A model generated the notes under the pieces. That model worked only from the letters and a program-made list of their open reading frames with translations, was not told the origin of the DNA and made no database searches. Shown here one piece after another: positions 1 through 6,625 of a DNA stretch of 10,493 nucleotides. Position 1 is the first letter of the stretch. Every line of letters starts with the position of its first letter. The stretch is from XYC2-FULL-41-22 sp041666465. GTDB lineage: Bacteria; Patescibacteriota; Gracilibacteria; UBA1369; UBA12470. The position numbers and the translations under genes were made by a program. The DNA lies in contig JBAYGX010000049.1 in assembly GCA_041666465.1 (NCBI GenBank), positions 1 to 10,493 on the forward strand, written 5' to 3'.

Positions 1-1225
1 CGCTGATATCTTTTTCATTTAAGTTTAAAGGCGAAATTTTTCTCAAAATTGCAACTATTTTCGGCATAACTTCAAGTACAAAATCGATATCGGCCTCTTT
101 GGTCGAATGCCCGAGCGTAAACCTTATACTTCCATGCGCCGCTTCGTAAGGGAGTCCTATCGCGGTAATTACATGCGAAGGATCAAGACTCTTGGAAGTG
201 CAAGCCGAACCTGTTGAGGCATAAATTCCCAATTCGTTTAAGAATAAAATTATCGACTCGCCTTCAACATCAAGAATCGTGACATTAACATTGTTTGGAA
301 GTCTCTTGGTAGGGTGTCCGTTGAGAAAACACTTAGGAATTTTAGTGGTCAAACCTTTGGTTAATTTATCCCGTAATTTGCTTAGTCTTTTATTCTCGCT
401 TGTACAATTTTTTTGTACAAGCTCGAGCGCTTTTGCGAAGCCGATGATCCCGGGAACATTTTCGGTTCCACTGCGGAGCCCGCGTTCTTGTCCTCCTCCG
501 TAAACTATCGGCTCCAACTTGATACCCGGTCGAACATATAAACATCCGACTCCTTTCGGACCATAAATTTTCGATCCGTTTAAGGTCATTAAATCGACTC
601 CAAGTTTCTTAACATTTATAGGAAGAGCTCCGCCGGCTTGGCAAGCGTCGGTATGAAACAGAACGCCTTTCTTGTGGCATATCGCGGCCAATTCTTTTAT
701 TGGCTCAACTGTACCGATTTCATTATTGGCGTACATCACGGAAACGAGAATCGTTTCCGTCCCCCTCTTATTAATTTCTTTTTCAAGTACGCTCGGACTA
801 ACAAGCCCGTATTTATCAACCGGCAAAAACGATACAGTAAATCCCTCTTCTTTCAGATGTTCAACTGTATCGGAAATCGCATGATGTTCGATCTCGGAAG
901 TTATAATGTGTCCTACATGACTTCCCGAACGCGCAACCCCAAGTATCGCCAAATTATCGGATTCGGTTCCACTTCCGGTAAAAATAATTTCGTTTGATGA
1001 GCACCCAAGTATTTTCGCCACTCTAGCGCGAGCGTCAGCGAGCGCCTCTCCGGCTCGTAACCCAATCTCGTAAAACGCCGAAGGATTTCCGAACTCCTCT
1101 GTAAAATAAGGATCCATCGCTTTCTTAACTGCAGGGTCAACAGGAGTTGTCGCCGCATGGTCTAGATATACGTTGCGTTTCTTGTAAGTCTTAAGGAGCT
1201 GATTTATATCTGAATTTACGGACAT
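1..1225 (-). CDS. iscS: Cysteine desulfurase (IscS/NifS family), 3' end cut by window edge
   Basis: PLP enzyme that takes sulfur from cysteine as a persulfide for Fe-S clusters and tRNA thiolation. 408 codons are present on the minus strand and the frame runs off base 1, so probably only a few C-terminal residues are missing. Visible motifs: LDHAATTP near residues 21-28, the PLP-stacking His in EIEHHAIS (111-118), FHTDACQAGG (190-199), the PLP lysine K219 in NGSKIYGPKGVG, RSGTENVPG (251-259) and the active-site loop STGSACTS with catalytic C342. The residue before the PLP lysine is Ser, where IscS, NifS and SufS usually have His. No Shine-Dalgarno precedes the ATG at 1225; a TATAAG-like -10 ends nine bases before it. 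It is divergent from the ferritin-like gene. The family is very sure; the iscS symbol rather than nifS is less so. Confidence 0.96.
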   Translation of the reverse strand, partial: MSVNSDINQLLKTYKKRNVYLDHAATTPVDPAVKKAMDPYFTEEFGNPSAFYEIGLRAGEALADARARVAKILGCSSNEIIFTGSGTESDNLAILGVARSGSHVGHIITSEIEHHAISDTVEHLKEEGFTVSFLPVDKYGLVSPSVLEKEINKRGTETILVSVMYANNEIGTVEPIKELAAICHKKGVLFHTDACQAGGALPINVKKLGVDLMTLNGSKIYGPKGVGCLYVRPGIKLEPIVYGGGQERGLRSGTENVPGIIGFAKALELVQKNCTSENKRLSKLRDKLTKGLTTKIPKCFLNGHPTKRLPNNVNVTILDVEGESIILFLNELGIYASTGSACTSKSLDPSHVITAIGLPYEAAHGSIRFTLGHSTKEADIDFVLEVMPKIVAILRKISPLNLNEKDIS

Positions 1226-1234
1226 GGGAGATAA

Positions 1235-1263
1235 CTTATAGTTTATAACTGTCAACTTGTAAC
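1235..1263 (-). promoter_or_regulatory. Candidate promoter of the cysteine desulfurase gene
   Basis: Read on the minus strand: a -35-like GTTACA (1263-1258), a 17-base spacer and a -10-like TATAAG (1240-1235). The -10 ends nine bases before the ATG at 1225, so transcription would start at or almost at the start codon. A perfect TTGACA lies inside the spacer (1255-1250) but has no -10 at the right distance. Called from sequence match only. Confidence 0.4.
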
Positions 1264-1283
1264 CGAGAGAAGTATAACAAAAA

Positions 1284-1333
1284 TATAATGATAATGAAAT
1301 TTGATATTGCTTTTCTTATTGAAAATCATTATT
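1284..1333. promoter_or_regulatory. Two Fur-box-like palindromic sites
   Basis: Two 19-base stretches resemble the classic Fur box GATAATGATAATCATTATC. The first (1284-1302) matches mainly in its left half (about 13 of 19); the second (1315-1333) matches about 14 of 19, mainly in its right half. They share an exact 8-base inverted pair, ATAATGAT (1285-1292) and ATCATTAT (1325-1332). They sit between a ferritin-like gene and a cysteine desulfurase gene, both iron related, and the second covers the expected -35 position for a -10 TAAAAT at 1354-1359. The region is AT-rich, so chance matches are possible. Confidence 0.35.
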
Positions 1334-1367
1334 AATAAGAAGGATTTATTTTTTAAAATAAAAAAAC

Positions 1368-1784
1368 ATGACAAAACCTGAACTGATAGATCTTTTAAAC
1401 AAAGATTTGTCGCTTGAATTCGCAGCCGCAATTCAGTATGTCCAGCACGCATCAAAGATAACAGGTGCTCAATATCAGTCGATACAGAAAGAGCTAATTA
1501 TCCATGCGAACGAAGAAATGGGCCATGCGAATGTACTTGCCGAACAGGTAGCTTATCTCGGAGGCGAACCGACTCTTGATGTTGGAGACAGGAGAACTGC
1601 GGGAGATAGCAGCGAGATGCTCAAGCAAGATTTGGAAGGGGAAAGAGATGCGGTAAAAAGATATAAAACGAGAGTGGAACAAGCGAGATCATTAGGAGAG
1701 TTCGGGCTTGCTCGTGCGTTTGAAGATATATTGATTATGGAAGAGGAGCACGAGAGAGATCTTATGGCTTCGCTTGGGATTTAA
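1368..1784 (+). CDS. Ferritin-like diiron protein (bacterioferritin/rubrerythrin-type four-helix bundle)
   Basis: Probable iron storage or iron/peroxide detoxification protein of 138 residues, cytoplasmic, with no signal peptide. The sequence shows the repeated diiron pattern of the ferritin-like superfamily: E17 in helix 1 (LSLEFAAAIQY), E50-x-x-H53 in NEEMGHA, a Glu near 92 (EGERDAVKRY) and a second ExxH at 125-128 (EEEHERDL). Length suits a bare four-helix bundle; the heme-ligand Met of bacterioferritin was not identified. It is divergent from the cysteine desulfurase gene, with Fur-box-like palindromes between them, and convergent with thyX (78-base gap, no convincing terminator). There is no usable Shine-Dalgarno: AAGAAGGA lies 23 bases upstream, too far, while TAAAAT (1354-1359) lies eight bases before the ATG. 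The superfamily is sure; the exact subfamily is not. Confidence 0.9.
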   Translation: MTKPELIDLLNKDLSLEFAAAIQYVQHASKITGAQYQSIQKELIIHANEEMGHANVLAEQVAYLGGEPTLDVGDRRTAGDSSEMLKQDLEGERDAVKRYKTRVEQARSLGEFGLARAFEDILIMEEEHERDLMASLGI

Positions 1785-1862
1785 GTTAAGTAGGTAGGAA
1801 GAATGAAGTAGAAACGAAGAAAAGATTTGAGTTCTTCTGCTCTGCTGTCTGTGTCTTGCTGA

Positions 1863-3380
1863 CTAAAATGGTCTTTTAACCCCAGGCCACCCCTTCCAAA
1901 CCGTGATTCCACACCATCTCGGACCTTCCGGGCATGGTCCCTCTCTGTTGTTAGTGTCTTGTGCCTTGCTCCTTCTATTGAAACATGGAGGTCCAATATG
2001 TTTTGCAAGGCGTGGATGTATGTTCGCAAGCTGTTCGAATTCATCTCTTGACGCATTGTAAATCTCCAACTGCGCACTAAAGCATAGTCGGAGCCTCCAC
2101 TTATGCAAGAAATTCAAGAAAGATCCGTTTTGGATAAACCTTATGTTAACTGCATTTGGTAACAAGTAACACGCATGTTCGGCAGGTACGCCCATCTCGA
2201 TAAGCCGATTTTTAGCTAACCATAACATATCCATAGTCTCTTTATATGAAGCGGAAACCTCGCTGTTTTTCTCGATAATACTTGGAGTGTAATAGTCAGG
2301 TCTTATCGTATGAACCTTTGATAACATAGGTCTGCATCCAGGAGTCATCCTATGTCTTTGATCTTGTGAATCCGCTGTATGACTCAATCGTTTCTTGAAA
2401 ACATAATTCACATTATTGAGTGCTCTCATAATAGGCGAGTGAGCCCAATTATTAAGCGTATCCAGTAGATATGGATTTTTTTCCGGATTTAAAATTTCCT
2501 CCAAAATATCATCTGTACTCTTGGCACATCCGGTTGCAATCCTAACCGACTCGGCAACAATTTCTTCAGCATTCTTATCAAAAGAAATGAGCTTGGAATT
2601 TTTTCCGCCTAAATCAATATCAAAACCGGAACCGAAATCGGTACCACCGGGGAATTTACTCTCAAGAGTATCTTCAATAGCTTCTTCTCCAATTCTACTA
2701 ATGAAATCAGGGTCAACCTTTTTTACCTCCTCAACCATAGCCTCAACAACTTCGCGTGCCTCGGTAGGACAATCACATGTATTCGCCATCCTTACATATC
2801 TCTTAAGAACAAGACCTGAAATAGTGTGATAAAGGCTTGTGTTGGCGCAAATCGGCAAGACATATCTGCCATTCTCTATAGCCTTTTTCTCCGAATCGAT
2901 TCTGATATTTTTCTCGTCTTGACCCTTTATGCGACCAATACCGGACATGAGTTTGAAATTATCCTCCTTAAGTACATCGGAAATGTGCGAATAAGCAGAC
3001 CAAGCTTTGGAAACGGCATCTTTGTAGATCGACATAGCCTCACCATCGATAGGCGGCACATAAACAGCAATTTGATCCATAACGACATACCTCTGTGAAG
3101 TCTGATCGGAATTATAGAAAGGATGAGAGTGTAAAAAACTCCAAACGCATTGCCTGGAAACCCCACTAATGCCAAAAACGAAAGTCGCGTGCTGGAACGG
3201 CGTATGATGCCCTGCCTTAAAGATAGCCTCTCCTATGCGCGTTCGTTGTCCTTCTGTAATTTCCGATGGTTGAATAACTGAAGGGCTATAGCAGGTTCGT
3301 GCGCTCGCAATCGAGAGATTGAATCCGGCAGGCGTATAGGCTATAAGTTTAACTTGCGGTTTTTGAGGTGAAAATTCCAT
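1863..3380 (-). CDS. thyX: Two-domain ThyX-type flavin-dependent thymidylate synthase
   Basis: ThyX makes dTMP from dUMP using methylene-tetrahydrofolate and FAD. At 505 residues this is about twice the single-domain ThyX length. First Thy1-like domain, roughly 10-230: HHTPFQHATFVF (58-69), RQCVWSFLHSH (76-86), the signature region ending SQRYV (95-99), and NGRYVLP (170-176). Second domain, roughly 275-465: HSPIMRA (314-320), RLSHTADSQDQRHRM (331-345), HACYLLPNA (402-410) and RLRLCFSAQLEIY (429-441), the usual dUMP/FAD-binding type segment. The first signature departs from RHRxxSxNExSxR: S-x-R is kept but N-E is D-Q. The C-terminal tail has three Cys (466, 483, 490; CPEGPRWCG), perhaps a metal site. 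The tail looks intact, so this is not a truncation. Long two-domain relatives exist in the family; activity is inferred. No Shine-Dalgarno. Confidence 0.85.
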   Translation of the reverse strand: MEFSPQKPQVKLIAYTPAGFNLSIASARTCYSPSVIQPSEITEGQRTRIGEAIFKAGHHTPFQHATFVFGISGVSRQCVWSFLHSHPFYNSDQTSQRYVVMDQIAVYVPPIDGEAMSIYKDAVSKAWSAYSHISDVLKEDNFKLMSGIGRIKGQDEKNIRIDSEKKAIENGRYVLPICANTSLYHTISGLVLKRYVRMANTCDCPTEAREVVEAMVEEVKKVDPDFISRIGEEAIEDTLESKFPGGTDFGSGFDIDLGGKNSKLISFDKNAEEIVAESVRIATGCAKSTDDILEEILNPEKNPYLLDTLNNWAHSPIMRALNNVNYVFKKRLSHTADSQDQRHRMTPGCRPMLSKVHTIRPDYYTPSIIEKNSEVSASYKETMDMLWLAKNRLIEMGVPAEHACYLLPNAVNIRFIQNGSFLNFLHKWRLRLCFSAQLEIYNASRDEFEQLANIHPRLAKHIGPPCFNRRSKAQDTNNREGPCPEGPRWCGITVWKGWPGVKRPF

Positions 3381-3439
3381 TATTAAAATAAAAATACGGA
3401 CAAGTTAGGAATTTACAAAAGTGTTTCAGGCATAAGGGC

Positions 3440-3467
3440 TTGACGGACTCAGGTTTTTGGTCATAAT
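3440..3467 (+). promoter_or_regulatory. Sigma70-like promoter pointing at an ATG at 3476
   Basis: TTGACG (3440-3445), a 16-base spacer and CATAAT (3462-3467) match the sigma70 consensus at five of six bases in each box. Transcription would begin around 3474-3476, on or just before the ATG at 3476, giving a leaderless or nearly leaderless mRNA. This is the best two-box promoter in the window, and it favours 3476 rather than 3564 as the natural translation start of the next gene. Confidence 0.6.
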
Positions 3468-3475
3468 TCATCTGT

Positions 3476-3526
3476 ATGTCAGAACTTCCTGGTGATTACA
3501 TTGAGGCATTGAACGATATAGAATAG
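3476..3526 (+). CDS. 16-codon ORF, probably the displaced N-terminus of the next gene
   Basis: Encodes MSELPGDYIEALNDIE followed by TAG. It starts where the promoter at 3440-3467 would place the mRNA 5' end. The frame of the downstream gene opens at 3522, four bases before this ORF's stop, and continues without a stop as NRQAIDNYSSQLKKM into the ATG at 3564. Removing a single base within 3519-3526 would join both parts into one helical N-terminus. It is either the start of a frameshifted gene (indel or sequence error) or a short upstream ORF. I prefer the first. Confidence 0.5.
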   Translation: MSELPGDYIEALNDIE

Positions 3527-3563
3527 GCAAGCTATTGATAATTATAGTTCGCAACTGAAGAAA

Positions 3564-4007
3564 ATGGCTCGGCATATGGCATTAGATGAGTTTGTTTATA
3601 GTTTATTGAGAAATAATAAAGAAAAGCTGAGGGCGGCAATGGCTCTTAATAACCCTACTATTTTCATGGTGGAAGAAGGAGAAATATTATTTGCAGATGG
3701 TGAGCCTGATGGTGCCGATCCAAGCGGAGTTATTAGAGGAGCCACGATAGGAATGAATTATATTAATTCGGAAAATGATCTTAGTTCAAAAGGATATGAA
3801 ATGTTTACGCTTGCTCAAATGCGACAATGGGAGCGTGTGACAGGTAAGCCTTTTTTATCCAGATACGAATCTTGGGTGAAGACTGATAATAGAAGAAGAG
3901 CATTTGTTTTTGGACCAATGATTGGAGGTAATGCCTCGTCAATGGGCGAATTCGCATTAGACGATCGCTCATCAATGAGGATCGCACGCCGCGTTTTAAG
4001 GGTTTAG
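3564..4007 (+). CDS. Conserved-looking protein of unknown function, possibly DUF4256-like; true start likely upstream
   Basis: 147 residues from the ATG at 3564; a second Met at 3576 is also possible. No signal peptide or membrane segment, so probably cytoplasmic. The N-terminal third is helical (DEFVYSLLRNNKEKLRAAM). The C-terminal half (GYEMFTLAQMRQWERVTGK, then RYESWVKT and a final RRVLRV) recalls, from memory, the DUF4256 pattern of an LTxxQ helix, a SWxKT motif and an RGxLRV end; this is a weak comparison. With the upstream piece (3476-3523) the protein would be about 176 residues, closer to the DUF4256 length. No Shine-Dalgarno precedes 3564 or 3576. The neighbouring thyX is divergent and gives no functional clue. 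Function unknown. Confidence 0.75.
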   Translation: MARHMALDEFVYSLLRNNKEKLRAAMALNNPTIFMVEEGEILFADGEPDGADPSGVIRGATIGMNYINSENDLSSKGYEMFTLAQMRQWERVTGKPFLSRYESWVKTDNRRRAFVFGPMIGGNASSMGEFALDDRSSMRIARRVLRV

Positions 4008-4047
4008 ACGAGTAGCTTAAAAGCCTAAAATATGTTAAAATACAAAC

Positions 4048-5235
4048 ATGTTTAAATGGTTTTTAAATCTATTCTCTCAATACGCCAACCCTTTCGAAAG
4101 AAAGGTTGGTAGGTTTTTCAAAAACATAAAATCAACAAGCAATCCGATAGAAGTCCAACAGAATTTGCAAAAATTAATGCAGGATAACTTGGTAGTTTTG
4201 GATCTCTTCATGGAGAAAAAATATAAGAACTATAAATATCTCAAAAAAAGTGTTCGCCGACAGATGTACACGAATGCAGAAGTGTTGAACAAAGAATTTG
4301 ATCAACACACCGCCGGAATTATAGACAAAAGAAAATATTTGGAGGAGATAATGTCTTATCTCAAACCGGGAATCCATTATAAATACGAGAAGGCGGCTAA
4401 TTTTGGCAAACTTCTTAAGGATCCGACAAAAGAACCCCTGATAGGTGATTGTAACCAAATTGTAACTCTTTATGCGTATTTATATTCGCGCAAATTCCCA
4501 ATTACAGACCTCCAGATCAAAATACTTCCTGAACATGTATGTTTGCATTTCGAAGGGAAGGATATAGAGGCGACAAATGGGACTTTTCAGGAATACAAGG
4601 AGTTTGAGTATATTCTTCCAATAACGGAAATTATTTCGACAAACTTGCTTGATGTTACCGACTCGACCGAAAAAACAGGGGAAATAGACCAGCGAACTAT
4701 GCTTAAGCGCGCTCAATTGGCGTACATGATTAGCAGTATGAAAGATTTGGTTACGAAGAACCTCAATATCGCATATAGGAATCTCGGAATTATGCTTATG
4801 AATAAGGGTGAGTTCGACCCGGCGATTTTCTTCGCAGAAAAACTTGGCGATCAGGAGCTTATTAATACTATCCACAGAAATGCGGCGATTTTTTATTTAA
4901 ATAAAAAGAATTTTACCCGTGCATCTCATTATGCGAATAAGTCGGGAGACGATAAATTGAAGACAGTAATTATCCGCAATCAAGGGATAATTTATTATAA
5001 TAAGAAAAATTATAAGAAGGCGATATCTTATTTTCAACAGATGGGGGATGTTGAAATGGTAAAAGCTTGCAAGATGGGTGAATATAGCCTGCTCGCGAAA
5101 CGGATTAGAAATGTGAAAACAGTCGACGATGCGAAAAAATATCATTCGACTTATCAGCATATGCTCGAACTTGCAACTTCGGCGGGAGATGAAAAAGCGG
5201 CGGCATATGTACGGGATGTATTAGGGAAGATTTGA
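4048..5235 (+). CDS. Transglutaminase-like domain protein with C-terminal TPR-type repeats
   Basis: 395 residues, no signal peptide and no clear membrane segment. A helical, basic N-terminal region (1-115) is followed by a segment with the Cys-His-Asp layout of the transglutaminase-like fold: C135 in IGDCNQIVTLYAYL, H163 in LPEHVCLHFEG, and D172 or E174 in KDIEATNG. Residues 239-340 hold three helix-turn-helix repeats of about 33 residues with shared wording (AYRNLGIMLMNKGEFDPAI, then RNAAIFYLNKKNFTRASHY, then RNQGIIYYNKKNYKKAISYF), each ending near G-D. They are TPR-like and suggest a protein-binding scaffold. The active-site match could mean protease, amidase or crosslinking activity, or an inactive fold. 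A -10-like TAAAAT (4036-4041) lies six bases before the ATG; there is no Shine-Dalgarno. It ends in TGA. Domain calls are from motifs only. Confidence 0.85.
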   Translation: MFKWFLNLFSQYANPFERKVGRFFKNIKSTSNPIEVQQNLQKLMQDNLVVLDLFMEKKYKNYKYLKKSVRRQMYTNAEVLNKEFDQHTAGIIDKRKYLEEIMSYLKPGIHYKYEKAANFGKLLKDPTKEPLIGDCNQIVTLYAYLYSRKFPITDLQIKILPEHVCLHFEGKDIEATNGTFQEYKEFEYILPITEIISTNLLDVTDSTEKTGEIDQRTMLKRAQLAYMISSMKDLVTKNLNIAYRNLGIMLMNKGEFDPAIFFAEKLGDQELINTIHRNAAIFYLNKKNFTRASHYANKSGDDKLKTVIIRNQGIIYYNKKNYKKAISYFQQMGDVEMVKACKMGEYSLLAKRIRNVKTVDDAKKYHSTYQHMLELATSAGDEKAAAYVRDVLGKI

Positions 5236-5267
5236 GGATTGTGAGTAAAAATGAGTTTCACATTCGC

Positions 5268-5354
5268 GAAACGGCTTATCATATGGACCGTTCGGTTCGC
5301 GGTGCGAATATATAGAGTTTTTGCTGCTGCAAAAACGGCTTGATAATATCGACC
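5268..5354. repeat. Imperfect direct repeat of about 21 bases, two copies
   Basis: Copy 1 (about 5269-5289) and copy 2 (about 5333-5354) share AAACGGCTT, then (G)AT-x-ATAT-x-GACC, with two mismatches and one extra base. The copies are about 65 bases apart and enclose two hairpin-forming stretches. They lie between the stop of the TPR protein and the tRNA-Leu gene, so they belong to the 3' regions of two convergent transcripts. A local duplication of terminator DNA is the simplest reading. Confidence 0.45.
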
Positions 5355-5378
5355 AAGAACCGCTTCGCTTTCTTGGTC
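5317..5378 (-). terminator. Terminator region of tRNA-Leu
   Basis: On the minus strand, two bases after the tRNA CCA end, a 9-bp stem (GACCAAGAA at 5351-5359 with TTCTTGGTC at 5370-5378) has a 10-base loop. About 15 bases further is a TTTTT run (5335-5331) inside a second 8-bp stem, GTTTTTGC (5317-5324) with GCAAAAAC (5329-5336). On the plus strand the second hairpin could also end the TPR-protein transcript. The T run is not directly after the first stem, so the exact stop point is unclear. Confidence 0.55.
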
Positions 5379-5380
5379 TG

Positions 5381-5466
5381 TGGTGGGCATGAGAGGACTT
5401 GAACCTCCATTCCCGTGAGGGAACTACGACCTGAACGTAGCGCGTCTGCCATTTCGCCACATGCCC
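5381..5466 (-). tRNA. tRNA-Leu (CAG anticodon), class II with long variable arm
   Basis: Minus-strand tRNA of 86 bases including an encoded CCA (complement of 5381-5383). The acceptor stem GGGCATG pairs with CATGCCC. The anticodon stem CTACG/CGTAG encloses the loop TTCAGGT, with anticodon CAG at 5433-5431. The variable arm TCCC-TCAC-GGGA is the long type found in Leu, Ser and Tyr tRNAs, and the T arm GGAGG-TTCAAGT-CCTCT is normal. Discriminator base A (5384) fits leucine. It begins 19 bases after the stop of the DUF475/TerC-like gene on the same strand and may share its transcript. Confidence 0.97.
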
Positions 5467-5468
5467 TA

Positions 5469-5481
5469 GTCGCGAAGCGAC
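5469..5481. other. Short GC hairpin between the TerC-like stop and tRNA-Leu
   Basis: GTCGC (5469-5473) pairs with GCGAC (5477-5481) around a three-base loop. There is no T run next to it on either strand, so it is more likely an mRNA 3' end-protecting or tRNA-processing structure than a terminator. Confidence 0.4.
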
Positions 5482-5485
5482 CTTC

Positions 5486-6412
5486 TTAATTTGTCGCAGG
5501 TATTTTCTTGGCGTGAACCTTTGATTTCCAGAAGAAAAATCCTACAACACCGAATGTTATTGCAGGTGAAACATAACTTGGAATTTCAACTCCATAACTG
5601 TCCAAGAGCATTATAATCCCTAAGAATAAAATCGAATACATTGCACCATTTTTCAGGAAAACATATTTTTTTATTCTATCTATATTCCCGATTGTAATTT
5701 CTCTAACTACAAAGGCTCCCAATCCGTTTCCGAGTAAGATTAGAGGTACCGACATCGTGAACGCAAAAGCTCCAAGCACTCCATCAATTGAAAAAGTTGC
5801 ATCAATAACTTCAAGATAAAGAATTTTGCTTATATCGGATAAATTTCCACTTGTGGTCAGTTTTTTCTCAGCCAATTCAGCATTTTGCTTAAATCCGTGT
5901 GTAATGAAAAAAGCTGTCGAACCAACAACCGATCCAAAAGCCATAACTGGATCTATCTGTATATCCATCCAGACAAGAACACACAATATTATTGAAACAA
6001 CTGCATAAAACCAAATGCCATTTTGATAGAAAAACTTTTCACCTTTAATCCCGAAATTTTTCGGTTCCAAAAATAACCAATGAAAAAACAAAAATATCAA
6101 AAATACTCCACCTCCGGAAAGAAGTATTGGCGCGGAATCTTCAACGGCATCAAGTACAGCAGGATCGCTACTGAAAGTCGCAGTCAAAGCCTCAATTGGT
6201 CCGAAAGGCGTTGCCACCCAAACGATAAGCCAAGGAAGCAAACCTCTAACCAAGAAGACAGCGATAATAAGACCATAAACCAGAAACCATCTCCTTGCTT
6301 TTGGCTTCATAGTGCCAAGAACCTCAGCATTTATAATTGCATTATCTATGCTCGAAATAGTCTCAAAGAGACAAAGACCGAGAACTACGACGAGTAAGGA
6401 GAGAATGTTCAT
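5486..6412 (-). CDS. DUF475 / TerC-superfamily integral membrane protein
   Basis: 308 residues with about seven to nine hydrophobic segments. Two acidic motifs lie in membrane segments, as in the TerC/DUF475 group: FETISSIDNAIINAEVL (16-32, with E17, D23, N24) and YLEVIDATFSIDGVLGAF (199-216, with E201, D204, D210). A charged segment follows at REITIGNIDRIKKY (237-250). TerC-like proteins are linked to tellurite resistance and metal export, notably manganese, during metal loading of exported proteins. DUF475 members have no firm individual role, so metal-ion transport is an inference from the buried acidic residues. No Shine-Dalgarno; a CATAAA box lies six bases before the ATG. tRNA-Leu follows on the same strand. 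Confidence 0.9.
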   Translation of the reverse strand: MNILSLLVVVLGLCLFETISSIDNAIINAEVLGTMKPKARRWFLVYGLIIAVFLVRGLLPWLIVWVATPFGPIEALTATFSSDPAVLDAVEDSAPILLSGGGVFLIFLFFHWLFLEPKNFGIKGEKFFYQNGIWFYAVVSIILCVLVWMDIQIDPVMAFGSVVGSTAFFITHGFKQNAELAEKKLTTSGNLSDISKILYLEVIDATFSIDGVLGAFAFTMSVPLILLGNGLGAFVVREITIGNIDRIKKYVFLKNGAMYSILFLGIIMLLDSYGVEIPSYVSPAITFGVVGFFFWKSKVHAKKIPATN

Positions 6413-6509
6413 TGTGTTTTTATGCTAAGGCGCGAGGAATGCTTCGCCTGTTTATCTACTTGGACATATGTTCTTTCAAGAGGAGATTGCTGGCGCAATC
6501 ACTCATAAT
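6413..6509. other. Spacer with two small hairpins, no gene seen
   Basis: Between the DUF475 start and the tRNA terminator. It holds AGGCG (6428-6432) pairing with CGCCT (6445-6449), and GATTGC (6485-6490) pairing with GCAATC (6495-6500) around TGGC. A 28-codon frame at 6422-6508 has no coding features. The promoter of the DUF475 gene is expected here on the minus strand. Confidence 0.4.
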
Positions 6510-6549
6510 AAAAAGTGCTTCGTCCACCGCGTTGCGGTGGCCTGCGCAC
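6510..6549 (-). terminator. Intrinsic terminator directly after the CAU tRNA
   Basis: Read on the minus strand, the hairpin starts right after the CCA end. The outer stem GTGC/GCAC (6546-6549 with 6515-6518) and inner 7-bp stem CCACCGC/GCGGTGG (6524-6530 with 6534-6540) have a three-base loop, followed by TTTTT (6514-6510). Good GC stem plus T run, so a rho-independent terminator for the rpsT-tRNA direction is well supported. Confidence 0.8.
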
Positions 6550-6625
6550 TGGTGGGCCTGGATGGGATCGAACCATCGACCAATCGGTTATGAGCCGACT
6601 GCTCTAACCACTGAGCTACAGGCCC
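6550..6625 (-). tRNA. tRNA with CAU anticodon, probably tRNA-Ile2 (lysidine-modified)
   Basis: A 76-base class I tRNA with encoded CCA (complement of 6550-6552). The acceptor stem GGGCCTG pairs with CAGGCCC. The D arm reads TAGCTCAGTGGTTAGAGC. The anticodon loop CTCATAA gives CAT (6592-6590), and the T arm GATGG-TTCGATC-CCATC is normal. CAU is used by initiator Met, elongator Met and the lysidine Ile2 tRNA. The GC-paired acceptor end rules against initiator, and the GCTCATAACCG anticodon arm with GGTCG variable loop looks like E. coli ileX and Gram-positive Ile2 tRNAs from memory. Elongator Met is the alternative. It lies 121 bases after rpsT on the same strand and is probably cotranscribed with it. 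Confidence 0.95.

Noticed and set aside
638..997. 119-codon plus-strand ORF
   Set aside because: Lies entirely inside the cysteine desulfurase on the other strand, which has clear motifs; no recognisable features of its own.
1785..1862. Possible terminator between the convergent ferritin and thyX genes
   Set aside because: Only GAAGAA/TTCTTC with a 10-base loop and no T run; too weak.
3520..3526. Programmed +1 frameshift of the release-factor-2 type
   Set aside because: No CUU-UGA-C context and the slipped codon would pair poorly; an indel is a better explanation.
6422..6508. 28-codon ORF upstream of the tRNA terminator
   Set aside because: Contains two hairpins, no start context and no recognisable sequence.
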